In this document: piece by piece, positions 26,195 through 34,839 of the stretch
How positions within the stretch are numbered: the stretch's first letter is position 1
How the letters are laid out: each line of letters begins with the position of its first letter
Assembly: GCA_025149285.1 (NCBI GenBank)
Contig: CP102274.1
Location: 5,544,001-5,608,000, forward strand
Length of the DNA: 64,000 bases
DNA from: Hungatella hathewayi
GTDB taxonomy: Bacteria; Bacillota; Clostridia; Lachnospirales; Lachnospiraceae
Direction of reading: 5' to 3'
Program-made: the position numbers and the translations under genes
The notes under the pieces: generated by a model
What the model was told of the DNA's origin: nothing
What the model saw: the letters and a program-made list of their open reading frames with translations, nothing else
Database searches by the model: none

Positions 26195-26827
26195 ATGACA
26201 ACTTTTGATAAAATTCTGGCAGGCGGAATCATTACCATTATTCGAGGCCTGAGTCCGGATTGTGCGGAAAAGACGGTGGAAGCAATCCATGCAGGAGGTC
26301 TTCACCTGGCCGAGATCACCTTTGACCAGACAGCCCCACCGAAGGTCACAGCCGATATCATCCGCACTTTAAGCCGGCAATTCGAGGGCAAGGTTCTCAT
26401 CGGCGCCGGCACCGTTATGACTCTCGAACAGCTCCATGCCGCGTACAACGCAGGAGCCGCCTACATCATTTCACCCAATGCGGATTCTTCTGTTATCCGT
26501 GAGACAAAACGACTGGGACTTCTTTCCATGCCTGGCGCCTATACTGCTACAGAGGTGGCACGCTGCTATGCAGAAGGGGCAGACATTGTGAAGGTATTCC
26601 CCTCCGACTCTGCCGGTCCGGGTTACATAAAAGCACTTCGCGGCCCGCTGCATCACATTCCACTCGCCGCGGTCGGGGGTGTAAATCTGGATAATATCCG
26701 TGACTTCTTTGATGCAGGAGCCTGCTGTGTGGGAATCGGTTCTAATATTGTCAGCAAACAGGCCGTTCAGGCGGGGGATTTTGACAGGATCCGGCTGCTG
26801 GCGGCCGCTTATGCGGCAAAACTTTAA
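26195..26827 (+). CDS. dgoA: 2-dehydro-3-deoxy-6-phosphogalactonate/gluconate aldolase
   Basis: The ATG at 26195 follows AGGAGG at 8 bases and gives 210 aa, the normal length of KDPG/KDPGal aldolases. Key elements are IIRG (R17), AEITF (E40), IISPNAD and the Schiff-base lysine K133 in IVKVFPS. The enzyme splits the keto-deoxy sugar phosphate to pyruvate and glyceraldehyde 3-phosphate. With dgoD and a kinase of the right family beside it, KDPGal is the likely substrate; KDPG cannot be excluded. It might also serve the SelA-like pathway at 17.5-20.4 kb. Confidence 0.88.
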   Translation: MTTFDKILAGGIITIIRGLSPDCAEKTVEAIHAGGLHLAEITFDQTAPPKVTADIIRTLSRQFEGKVLIGAGTVMTLEQLHAAYNAGAAYIISPNADSSVIRETKRLGLLSMPGAYTATEVARCYAEGADIVKVFPSDSAGPGYIKALRGPLHHIPLAAVGGVNLDNIRDFFDAGACCVGIGSNIVSKQAVQAGDFDRIRLLAAAYAAKL

Positions 26828-27827
26828 TAAGAAAGTTGGTGTTTCCTTGTATTACTTTTACTTTGACTCAGGCACTACTAACACGCGGGCCTGCCTCCTG
26901 AAAGACAGAACCATAATATGCCGCGGCGATATTCCAGTGGGTTCCCGTGATTCCGCCCTGCATCAGGACCGGACCGTTCTTATATCTGCGTTAAAACAGC
27001 TGTATGACCAGCTTCTTACTAAATCGGGAATCACAGATACACAGATCGCAGAAATCTACATGTCCGGTATGATCTCAAGCCCTTCCGGATTGATAGAAAT
27101 CGAACATTTATCTACTCCCGTGGATTTTAAAAAATTAAAAAGCAGTATTGTCGTTTATTACGAAGGCCAGTTTTTTCAGAGAAACGTTCATATCATCCCC
27201 GGGATCAAGACGCTTCCCCAGGGAACGACTGCATCTGTCGATACAGTGGTGAACGCCAATAACATGCGCGGAGAGGAAACAGAGCTGCTGGGAATTCTCC
27301 ACCGCTGTCCCGGACTGGCCAGCGGCAGAAGCATTATTCTGCTTCCCGGTTCCCATACGCAGGCCGCATTTCTCCTTGACGGAACCATTGAAAACATTTC
27401 CTCCACCATAACAGGCGAGCTCTACCATGCCCTGGCCGGGCATACCATTCTTGGTTCCAGCATCAATGGGGAGAAATGCACGGAGCTGCTTCCGAACATG
27501 GTCTGTATGGGCTACGATATTGTCCACCGGTACGGCTTCAACCGTGCGCTGTATGTCGTCCGCAGCATGGATTTATTCGCCGGCTCGACGCTGGCCGAAC
27601 GCCGCTCCTACTTGGAAGGAGTCATTAACGGGGGCGTCATGGATGCCATCGTCTCAGTCACACAGGATAAACCGGCCACGATCGCCGTGGCCGGACCTCA
27701 CATGCAGTATGAAATATTTTCCGCCTTTGCAGACAAACTGTTCCCACAGTTTAAGATTACAGAAGTGCCTGTCACTCCGTCATTTCCGTTTGCGGTAGAG
27801 GGATTTTTGAGTCTTATGGAGCAATAA
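26811..27827 (+). CDS. dgoK: 2-dehydro-3-deoxygalactonokinase
   Basis: The protein has a DgoK-type phosphate-binding motif near the start (YFDSGTTNTRACLL) and the DgoK-family LLPGSHTQAAFL region mid-protein. It phosphorylates 2-keto-3-deoxygalactonate for the adjacent aldolase. The start is uncertain: the ATG at 26811 overlaps the aldolase by 17 bases with no clear ribosome site, and a TTG at 26847 would give an N-terminus closer to known DgoK proteins. Translation coupling to the aldolase is likely. It is slightly longer than E. coli DgoK. Confidence 0.85.
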   Translation: MRQNFNKKVGVSLYYFYFDSGTTNTRACLLKDRTIICRGDIPVGSRDSALHQDRTVLISALKQLYDQLLTKSGITDTQIAEIYMSGMISSPSGLIEIEHLSTPVDFKKLKSSIVVYYEGQFFQRNVHIIPGIKTLPQGTTASVDTVVNANNMRGEETELLGILHRCPGLASGRSIILLPGSHTQAAFLLDGTIENISSTITGELYHALAGHTILGSSINGEKCTELLPNMVCMGYDIVHRYGFNRALYVVRSMDLFAGSTLAERRSYLEGVINGGVMDAIVSVTQDKPATIAVAGPHMQYEIFSAFADKLFPQFKITEVPVTPSFPFAVEGFLSLMEQ

Positions 27828-27870
27828 AAGGTGATGGAACATTCTGCTATATCAGCTGACGGGGAAAGAA

Positions 27871-27912
27871 AGGAAAACCGCACTGGATTTCTCAAATCCA
27901 GTACGGTTTTCC
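27871..27912. terminator. Bidirectional terminator between dgoK and deoR
   Basis: AGGAAAACCG and an adjoining ACTGGATTT pair with AAATCCAGT and CGGTTTTCCT around a 3-base loop, with a single mismatch in about 20 pairs. T-rich stretches lie inside the stem on both strands; the two flanking genes converge here. Confidence 0.7.
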
Positions 27913-27948
27913 TGCATAAAATATTTTATTCCTGTTCTACCCATCGTC

Positions 27949-28698
27949 TTAAACAGTTATAATACGCGCCCCTTCTTTCCTCAGCAGAATCTTTTCCGTT
28001 TCCTTAAACTCATGGTCTGTAATCACTCCCGTATAATCCGACAGTTTATTAATAAAATTCATCCCCTGCCGGTTGAATTTGGAATCATCGACCACCAGAA
28101 AGGACTGCTGGCACTGATGAGTCAGCTGGCGTTTTAAGAAAGCCTTATCGATGGTCGGCGTCAGAACGTGAAATTCCTCATTGATCGCGGCCGCGCCGAA
28201 AAATCCCATATCAAACCGGAAATTTTCCATCATCTGTGTCGCATAATAGCCGACGGCGCTTCCCGTCGATTTCTGAATATAGCCGCCGCAGATAAACAGC
28301 TCCACCCGGCTGTTCTTTAAAAGCAGGGCAACCTCCAGATCATTGGTAACAACCGTCATATTCTCATATTCCATGATATGCTTTGCAATCTCGTACGTAG
28401 TAGTTCCCGCATCCAGGAAAATCGTCGTCCCGCCGCGGATAAACTCTGCCGCTTTCCGGGCAATCATCTCCTTCTGGGTATGGTTGCTGACGCTTTTTAC
28501 CGCGTAGTTTACCTCTGTCTTATTGACAGCACCGCCATGGCACCTCTCAATCAGCCCATCCTTCTGAAGTTTCTCCAAGTCCCTCCGGATCGTCATGGGG
28601 CTGACATCCAGCTTCCTCGCCAGTTCGTCCACCTGTACGCTGCCGTTATCCTGTATCATCCCTAAAATCTTCAACTGCCTTTCGGCCATTAACATCAT
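27949..28698 (-). CDS. DeoR-family transcriptional repressor
   Basis: This 249-aa protein shows the DeoR helix-turn-helix (VQVDELARKLDVSPMTIRRDLEKL, residues 20-43) followed by ERCHGGA and a C-terminal sugar-phosphate-sensing domain with FLDAGTTTYEIAK and VVTNDLEVA. AGGAGG lies 7 bases before the ATG. It is the last gene downstream of the DUF1537 kinase-PdxA2-GntP set, behind a terminator hairpin, so it may be made at a low read-through level. It probably binds the TATGTTCGTT repeats at the operon promoter and responds to a phosphorylated four-carbon acid. Confidence 0.9.
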   Translation of the reverse strand: MMLMAERQLKILGMIQDNGSVQVDELARKLDVSPMTIRRDLEKLQKDGLIERCHGGAVNKTEVNYAVKSVSNHTQKEMIARKAAEFIRGGTTIFLDAGTTTYEIAKHIMEYENMTVVTNDLEVALLLKNSRVELFICGGYIQKSTGSAVGYYATQMMENFRFDMGFFGAAAINEEFHVLTPTIDKAFLKRQLTHQCQQSFLVVDDSKFNRQGMNFINKLSDYTGVITDHEFKETEKILLRKEGARIITV

Positions 28699-28736
28699 AA
28701 CTATGCCTCCTCATCACGACAAGCCTTCCCTGCTAA

Positions 28737-28781
28737 ATAAAAAGGCCCGCACCAGAATACCCGGCAGCGGAGCCTTTTTAT
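28737..28781 (-). terminator. Terminator after the GntP-type permease gene
   Basis: On the minus strand ATAAAAAGGC pairs with GCCTTTTTAT, with further CCGC/GCGG pairing inside; the T-run lies in and after the distal arm. It separates the permease gene from deoR. Confidence 0.7.
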
Positions 28782-28815
28782 CTGCACATGAATCCCATGT
28801 GTCTATCATATATGA

Positions 28816-30216
28816 TTACAGGAAAATACTCAATATCAAAACTTCAACAAATCCTACCGCCCATGCAATGGTCGATGTGATGGAATACGTCATAATCTGG
28901 TCTTTTACTTCGCCTACTCCCAGCGTTCGGTTCACAACCCAGAAATAGCTGTCGTTGAAATAGCTGAAGAATAAAGAGCCCACGCAGCATGCCAGTGCGC
29001 CTAAGATCGGATTAACGCCGGCCGCAATGATAATCGGTGCGGAGATACTGGCCGCCGTCGTCATGGCTACTGTACCGGATCCCTGAATAAATCTCATTGC
29101 CGTGGAGATGATGAATGGAAGAACAACAATCGGAACCGCCGTTCCTGCCAGGCCTTCTGCCATATATGTACCGAGGCCGCTGTCTTTGATAATCTGGCCC
29201 AGGGCACCGCCGCCGCCAGTTACCAGCATGATGATGCCTGCGGAGGCCATTCCTCTTTCCATTTCCTTAATGGCTTCTTCTCTGGTTAAGTTTCTTCCAA
29301 GCGTAACAATCGCCACTACGAGTCCCAAGCCTACCGCTACGATCGGAGATCCAAGGAACTGGAATATCTCCATAAAACCGGTGGTAAGGCCAAGTGCACT
29401 GGATACCGTGCTGATCAGAATCAGAATGATTGGCAGTACCAGGGGTGCAAATGACTCAAGTGTGGAAGGAAGACCGCTGAAATCCGTTGTAAAATCTATA
29501 GAATAGTCCGGCTCCTGATAGGGAAGGCGGTCAAAGCCTTCGTCGTCGTTAGGAATCTGATAGATCTTTTTTCCAACCCATCTTGCGTAAATGGTACAGG
29601 CAATTGCCATCGGAATCGCAATCACGATACCAAACAGGAGGAATTTTCCCACATCGACTCCGAAAATACCGCAGACGCCCAACGGCCCCGGTGTCGGAGG
29701 TACCAGCGTATGGGTGATAACGAGACCTGCCGCCAGTGCGACTCCCAGTGAAATCACTGATTTTTTTGTTACCTTTGAGATTGCCTTTGCAATCGGGGCA
29801 AGAATAACGAAACCGGAATCACAGAAGATCGGGATCGATACAAGGAATCCGGTAATGCCAAGCGCCTCTTCCTCTCTTCCCTTTCCAAACAGCTTTAAAA
29901 AGGTCTGAGCCATTCGTTTCGCGGCGCCGGTCCGTTCAAATATCTGCCCCATCATGACACCGAAGCCGATAATAATACCGATACTTCCCAGCGTACCGCC
30001 AAATCCGGTTGTAATAGAATTGATAATGCCGAGTATCTTGCCATTTTCCAGTGTTACATTTACCATCGGCATACCGCCCACCAGTCCGATGATAACCGCA
30101 CTCATAATCAGTGTGAGAAATGCGTGGATCTTCGTCTTTAAGACCAGAACCACCAGTACGATAATACCGATCAACAGACCGATCAGCATCCTTTGCCCAC
30201 TAAGTCCACCTACCAT
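28816..30216 (-). CDS. GntP-family acid sugar permease
   Basis: This 466-aa protein is almost entirely hydrophobic with about 12 to 14 membrane segments and GntP-family features such as IPIFCDSGFVILAPI, HTLVPPTPGPLG and FIQGSGTVAMTTAAS. GntP proteins import gluconate and related sugar acids with protons. Position behind the PdxA2 and DUF1537 kinase genes points to D-threonate, D-erythronate or a close relative as substrate. The ATG follows AAAGGAGGG at 8 bases. Confidence 0.92.
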   Translation of the reverse strand: MVGGLSGQRMLIGLLIGIIVLVVLVLKTKIHAFLTLIMSAVIIGLVGGMPMVNVTLENGKILGIINSITTGFGGTLGSIGIIIGFGVMMGQIFERTGAAKRMAQTFLKLFGKGREEEALGITGFLVSIPIFCDSGFVILAPIAKAISKVTKKSVISLGVALAAGLVITHTLVPPTPGPLGVCGIFGVDVGKFLLFGIVIAIPMAIACTIYARWVGKKIYQIPNDDEGFDRLPYQEPDYSIDFTTDFSGLPSTLESFAPLVLPIILILISTVSSALGLTTGFMEIFQFLGSPIVAVGLGLVVAIVTLGRNLTREEAIKEMERGMASAGIIMLVTGGGGALGQIIKDSGLGTYMAEGLAGTAVPIVVLPFIISTAMRFIQGSGTVAMTTAASISAPIIIAAGVNPILGALACCVGSLFFSYFNDSYFWVVNRTLGVGEVKDQIMTYSITSTIAWAVGFVEVLILSIFL

Positions 30217-30310
30217 AAAATAAACCCTCCTTTAAAATAAATTAACTTTCTATTTCCATGCCCCCCGGACACGAAATACTGCTTTACTGCCGTCTCACAG
30301 CTTTCTGACT

Positions 30311-31312
30311 CTATTTTTTCGTGAAATTCGGCGAATATTTTGCTGCCAGTAAGATTGCCTCGATCATACTGACGGCGCTTACTTTGCCTGTACCTGCGAT
30401 GTCAAATGCAGTTCCATGGTCGACGGAAGTTCTGAGGATCGGCATTCCGTTTGTGATGGCAATCGTCCTGTCAAAATCCAGTGTCTTTGTCGCAATATGG
30501 CCCTGATCGTGATAGAGGGAAAGCACACTGTTGAAGCGTCCCTGTGCCGCCTGATGGAAGACGGAATCGGCACCGATCGGTCCCGTTACCGGGTAGCCTT
30601 CCGCCTGCAGTTCTTCTATGGCCGGCATAATTTCCCGTACCTCCTCGTCACCGAACAGACCATGCTCGCCGCAGTGCGGGTTTAATCCGGCAATTGCCAT
30701 GGTGCCGCCGGTTACGCCCAGCTTCTCGAGGGCTTCCAGACAGCGTTTTACGTAATCCTTAATTCTCTCCTTCGTGATCATATCGAGCATCTGACGCAGG
30801 GACACGTGTCTCGTTAAGAAGAATACGCGCATTCCATTGGTTTCGAACATGGTAAGAGGATCTTCCGTCCCTGTCAGCGCTCCGAAGATCTCGGTATGGC
30901 CGATAAAATGAATATCACCTGCCTTTAACGCCTCTTTGTTGATCGGGGTGGTGGCCACCGCGTCTGCTTTCCCCTCATTGGCAAGACGAATGCTCTCAGC
31001 GATATACTCGTAAGCCGCTTTTCCGCACATTCCGCTCACTTTTCCGAATTCAAAGTGATCCATGTCGATATTGTCCAGGTCAATCAGATTTAAGATTCCC
31101 GGCTCATAGATCCCTTCTTCCGGTTCCTTCACCACGTTTACCTTTAACTCAGCTCCTGTAATCCTGACAGCCTGTTCCATGATTTTTTTGTCTCCGACAA
31201 TAATGCATCTGGCTGCCTCCGTGACCTTGCTGTCCGCCAGGGCCATTGCCGTGATTTCCGGTCCGACACCCGCCGGATCTCCGATAGGAATTGCGATTAA
31301 TGGTTTGTTCAT
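30311..31312 (-). CDS. pdxA2: PdxA2-type 4-phosphate dehydrogenase of four-carbon acid sugars
   Basis: The ATG at 31312 is preferred because GGAGG precedes it by 8 bases; an ATG five codons upstream overlaps that site. The protein has 333 aa and PdxA-family metal histidines in HFIGHTEIF, SLYHDQGH and DHGTAFDIAGTG. PdxA itself acts in vitamin B6 synthesis, but next to a DUF1537 kinase the PdxA2 role is expected: oxidising D-threonate or D-erythronate 4-phosphate, with decarboxylation to dihydroxyacetone phosphate. No other pdx gene is nearby. Confidence 0.88.
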   Translation of the reverse strand: MNKPLIAIPIGDPAGVGPEITAMALADSKVTEAARCIIVGDKKIMEQAVRITGAELKVNVVKEPEEGIYEPGILNLIDLDNIDMDHFEFGKVSGMCGKAAYEYIAESIRLANEGKADAVATTPINKEALKAGDIHFIGHTEIFGALTGTEDPLTMFETNGMRVFFLTRHVSLRQMLDMITKERIKDYVKRCLEALEKLGVTGGTMAIAGLNPHCGEHGLFGDEEVREIMPAIEELQAEGYPVTGPIGADSVFHQAAQGRFNSVLSLYHDQGHIATKTLDFDRTIAITNGMPILRTSVDHGTAFDIAGTGKVSAVSMIEAILLAAKYSPNFTKK

Positions 31313-31339
31313 AATTATTTCCTCCATTCTCTTTTTATG

Positions 31340-32647
31340 TTACATGTATAATTTTTCTTTCAGATATGTGATACAGCGGTTGGCCGCGTCGCTTTCGCCC
31401 ACCATTCCGCCCTTTGTGATGATATGCACGCCTTCGAAGTCTCCCTTTAGGAACTGGCCGTACGCCGCCAGCGGAAGGACTTCATCCAGAAGACATAAAC
31501 CTGCTGTCTGGAATCTCCGGCATACAGAAACGGTGATATCTCCTCCGCTGCTGTATATCCCCTTAAATCCCTGGTGTGCAGTGAATACCCGGTGCGCAAT
31601 CTCGGCAAAGGAATCGTTGATCGTTCCCGTCATATCATCCACACCGCCGGGGAAACGATCCTCATACTGTTTAAAATCAATCCTGTTTTCCGGATAAATG
31701 CCGTCGCCCGTCACAGTCAAAATATCATAAGCCCGGCTGGCCTCCAGCACCTCTTCCGTGATGCGGGTAATTTCCGCTTCCCGCTCCTCCCCGCTCTCCA
31801 GAAAACGTCTTGTGGCTGCAAATATATTATACGCAGTTCTCTGGGCCAGCCACAGTTCTTCCATCTGCTGCCTTGTCACCGGATTTACGCTGCCCACAAC
31901 CGCCAAAATCTTCTTTTTCTCCTTCTTATCGGCCGGGACGATCAGCTTTCTCGATATGGTGGCCGTGAAGACTCCCGGATCCACAGCTACAAATTTCAGC
32001 TGGCTCGTGATCACGGCATCCGCTATCAGGTCTAAATCCTCCTGAGTCACACAGTCTGCCACGATGATCCTGCATCCGTCAGATACCAGTTCATTCATGC
32101 GGTCGGCCAGATAATGCTTCCCGTTCATCAGGTCGTTCATCATGATGCTTCCAACGGGATACTTGCTCTGCTGTTCAAAGATCTGCCTCACGTCCGAAAC
32201 GGTAACCGGCGTCTTGGGATCCAGCGCCACCTCGGTCTTATGAAGGGGAAGCCCCTTAACCAGCATATAGCCCCCGATCACGATTCTTCCCGATGCCGGG
32301 AAACAGGGCGCCGCGATGGCTATGTAATCGTCTCCCAGCGCATCTAATATGGCGTCTGTCTCGCTTCCCACATTTCCCCGCATGGTACTGTCAATCCGCT
32401 TTGCATAGACCTTTACTCCATCTTCCTTTAAGAGATTCGTTACATTGTAAACCCGGTTGTAGGCCAGGGAACTGCTCACTCCCCGGCTGTCCGTCGGATA
32501 CATGACACAGTCGCAGCTGTCAAACAGAGACAGCTCCAGACGCTCGGAATTCATCACCGTATACGTCTGATAATTCATCTTTTTTAAAAGTACCCCCGTC
32601 GCATTTGCCCCCGTTAAATCATCTGCAACTACTATACACTGAGGCAT
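31340..32647 (-). CDS. dtnK: Four-carbon acid sugar kinase (DUF1537 family)
   Basis: This 435-aa protein carries the N-terminal IVVADDLTGAN motif that binds the acid sugar and a C-terminal nucleotide-binding part (KGIYSSGGDITVSV, then IITKGGMVGE). The family phosphorylates D-threonate, D-erythronate or L-threonate at O4. It is the first gene of the operon, with AAAGGGGG before the ATG and a strong promoter with putative repressor repeats upstream. The choice between threonate (DtnK) and erythronate kinase cannot be made from sequence alone, so the symbol is tentative. Confidence 0.87.
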   Translation of the reverse strand: MPQCIVVADDLTGANATGVLLKKMNYQTYTVMNSERLELSLFDSCDCVMYPTDSRGVSSSLAYNRVYNVTNLLKEDGVKVYAKRIDSTMRGNVGSETDAILDALGDDYIAIAAPCFPASGRIVIGGYMLVKGLPLHKTEVALDPKTPVTVSDVRQIFEQQSKYPVGSIMMNDLMNGKHYLADRMNELVSDGCRIIVADCVTQEDLDLIADAVITSQLKFVAVDPGVFTATISRKLIVPADKKEKKKILAVVGSVNPVTRQQMEELWLAQRTAYNIFAATRRFLESGEEREAEITRITEEVLEASRAYDILTVTGDGIYPENRIDFKQYEDRFPGGVDDMTGTINDSFAEIAHRVFTAHQGFKGIYSSGGDITVSVCRRFQTAGLCLLDEVLPLAAYGQFLKGDFEGVHIITKGGMVGESDAANRCITYLKEKLYM

Positions 32648-32698
32648 ATTATGTTCCCCCTTTTCTTTTACCGCTTTCCATATCGTTCCTATACCGTG

Positions 32699-32741
32699 TA
32701 TGTTCGTTTATGTTATATTGTATGTTCGTTCTAGTTCGTAT
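32699..32741. promoter_or_regulatory. DeoR operator repeats at the kinase operon promoter
   Basis: TATGTTCGTT occurs at 32699-32708 and 32721-32730 (22 bases apart, two helical turns), with the variant TAGTTCGTAT at 32732-32741, overlapping the -10 box. A fourth copy, TATGTTCGATT, lies upstream at 32828-32838. Positions from the -10 to about +34 fit repression. Confidence 0.62.
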
Positions 32742-32768
32742 ACTACATCAATCTGTTGGATTTGTCAA
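32740..32768 (-). promoter_or_regulatory. Sigma-A promoter of the DUF1537-pdxA2-gntP operon
   Basis: On the minus strand: TTGACA, 17 bases, TAGTAT; predicted start near 32733, leader about 85 bases. Confidence 0.78.
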
Positions 32769-32908
32769 GATTATTTTTGTTTTTTTCTGTTTGTTTTTCA
32801 TTTTTAACCAGGAACCAGATGTTTGTTTATGTTCGATTAAAGAAACAGGCTATTTTATTCTCCGGCACCCATACGAAAAATTTTTTTACATTTTTTTGAA
32901 AATTAATA

Positions 32909-32937
32909 TTGACATTTTCGATTTCATCTCATATACT
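32909..32937 (+). promoter_or_regulatory. Sigma-A promoter of the trp operon
   Basis: TTGACA, 17 bases, TATACT; transcription is predicted from about 32944, at the 5' end of the T-box leader. Confidence 0.85.
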
Positions 32938-32943
32938 GTAGCA

Positions 32944-33300
32944 AAGCAAAGCGATAAACCGATGAGCAGGAGTAAGTAAGATTTTTCTATCATGCGCAGA
33001 GAGCTTCCGGCTGGTGTAAGGAAGCGTTGGTAATAAATCTGAATGGACTTGCGAGGGCGGCTTGAAACCGGTATTCCGTATAAGCGGTCCTGTCTGAGAA
33101 GGCAGGGAAGGCGTATACTGGCCGGAAGTAGATACCGACGGGTTTCCTATCCGTTACCAAGGGGAGGCACATGTTAGTGTGTTACAGAGCGGATGAATTT
33201 TTTTATTCATCAATCAGGGTGGTACCGCAGAAGAGAAATTATAGAGCTCCTGTCCCTCTTTATCCATAGTTTATGGGTAAGAGGGACAGGAGCTTTTTTG
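32944..33300 (+). ncRNA. T-box riboswitch, tryptophan-specific, trp operon leader
   Basis: The leader has the T-box order of elements: GATGAGCAGGAGTA near the 5' end, AGAGAGC of stem I (32998-33004), a specifier region GAATGGAC with TGG (Trp) at 33044-33046, the T-box AGGGTGGTACCGC (33216-33228), and a terminator with a 16-bp stem (33245-33260 with 33279-33294) and a T-run. Uncharged tRNA-Trp should pair with TGG and with the T-box bulge and prevent termination. Assigning TGG rests on its position and on the genes downstream. Confidence 0.92.
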
Positions 33301-33357
33301 CTGTCACAGGAAAGTACCGCCAATAACGATCATTCACGAAAGGAGCGTTTACCAGTT

Positions 33358-34839
33358 ATGAAACTCACACCAGACTGTACAGAAATTGAAGCACTCGCAG
33401 CAAAGTATCCCATCATTCCGGTATGCAGGGAAGTGTTCGCCGATATTGTAACGCCGATCACACTGCTGAGGAAAATCGCAGGTTTAAGCAGCCGCTACTG
33501 CCTGCTGGAAAGTATTGAGGGCGGTGAAAACTGGGGACGCTACTCGTTCCTCGGATATGATCCCATTCTCCGGGTTACCTGTAAAGACCGCGTGGTAACG
33601 ATCCGCCGGAAACCTGCCGGCCCGGCCGAAAAAATCATAGAAACAGACCGGCCCTTCGACATACTCAGAGATATTTTAAAGGAATACCGCTCTCCAAAAC
33701 TTAAGGGAATGCCCCCGTTTACAGGCGGTTTCATCGGATACTTCGCCTATGGCATGATTGGTTATGCCGAGCCGACGCTCAACATCAAAAAGGGAGAGTG
33801 CAGCGATTTCGACTTAATGCTGTTCGACACGGTGATCGCCTACGATCATTTAAAACAGAAGATCGATATCGTGGTCAACATGAAGACCGGGCAACAGGCG
33901 GAATGCATGGCAAATTACGGGGCCGCCTGCGCCAGACTGGAGAGCATCGCTCAGATGATCGCAAACCCTGCACCTATGGAAAAATCGGTGGCGGACGACA
34001 AACCGGAATTCACCTGCAACGTCTCCAAAGAAACGTACTGCAGGATGGTGGAAAAGGCGAAAGAATACATTGTGGACGGAGATATCTTCCAGGCGGTCAT
34101 TTCCAGACAGTTTTCCAGCGAGTACCACGGAAGCCTGCAAAACGCCTACCGGGTTCTACGAACCACCAATCCTTCTCCCTACATGGTTTACCTGCGTATG
34201 GACGATATGGAGATCATGAGCACCTCACCGGAGACCCTGGTTCGTTTGAAGGACGGACGGCTCACCACATTTCCGGTAGCCGGGTCCAGACCCAGAGGCG
34301 CAGCACCAGAGGAAGACGACAGACTGGAAAAGGAGCTTCTGGCCGATGAAAAAGAGCTGGCCGAACACAACATGCTGGTCGACCTGGGACGAAACGATCT
34401 GGGAAAAATCTCAAAGTTCTCCACCGTGGAGGTCACCGGATACCAGATGATCCACAAATATTCCCGCATTATGCACATCTGCTCCCAGGTGGAGGGGGAT
34501 ATCTTAAACGGCTGCGATGCGTTTTCCGCCATTGAAGCGGTTCTCCCGGCAGGCACCTTATCCGGTGCGCCGAAGATCCGGGCGTGTGAAATCATCGAAG
34601 AGCTGGAACCGGTGCCGAGAGGCATCTACGGCGGAGCGCTGGGATACATCGATTTCACCGGCAACATGGATACCTGTATTGCGATCCGAATGGCAGTAAA
34701 AACCAATGGAAAGGTCTATGTTCAGGCTGGCGGCGGCATTGTGGCCGACAGCGTTCCGGAAAAAGAATATGAGGAATCAGCCAACAAGGCGAAAGCCGTA
34801 ATTCACGCCATCGAGGCGGCAAGCGAGGTGAATGACTGA
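33358..34839 (+). CDS. trpE: Anthranilate synthase component I
   Basis: The ATG at 33358 gives 493 aa and lies after the T-box terminator; AAGGAG is 13 bases upstream, a rather long spacing. The open frame continues into the leader but is not translated as such. The N-terminal LLESIEGGENWGRYSFLG region contains the LLES tryptophan-feedback element. The C-terminal chorismate-binding domain shows PSPYMVYLRM, STSPETLVRL, AGSRPRG and AVLPAGTLSGAPKIRA. It makes anthranilate from chorismate with ammonia from TrpG, whose start overlaps its stop. Confidence 0.96.
   Translation: MKLTPDCTEIEALAAKYPIIPVCREVFADIVTPITLLRKIAGLSSRYCLLESIEGGENWGRYSFLGYDPILRVTCKDRVVTIRRKPAGPAEKIIETDRPFDILRDILKEYRSPKLKGMPPFTGGFIGYFAYGMIGYAEPTLNIKKGECSDFDLMLFDTVIAYDHLKQKIDIVVNMKTGQQAECMANYGAACARLESIAQMIANPAPMEKSVADDKPEFTCNVSKETYCRMVEKAKEYIVDGDIFQAVISRQFSSEYHGSLQNAYRVLRTTNPSPYMVYLRMDDMEIMSTSPETLVRLKDGRLTTFPVAGSRPRGAAPEEDDRLEKELLADEKELAEHNMLVDLGRNDLGKISKFSTVEVTGYQMIHKYSRIMHICSQVEGDILNGCDAFSAIEAVLPAGTLSGAPKIRACEIIEELEPVPRGIYGGALGYIDFTGNMDTCIAIRMAVKTNGKVYVQAGGGIVADSVPEKEYEESANKAKAVIHAIEAASEVND

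Noticed and set aside
30311..31312. Vitamin B6 biosynthesis PdxA
   Set aside because: The gene lies between a DUF1537 kinase and a GntP permease with a DeoR regulator, the setting of PdxA2 in acid sugar breakdown.
33193..33357. N-terminal extension of TrpE into the leader
   Set aside because: This stretch is the T-box and terminator; the ATG at 33358 gives the normal TrpE N-terminus.
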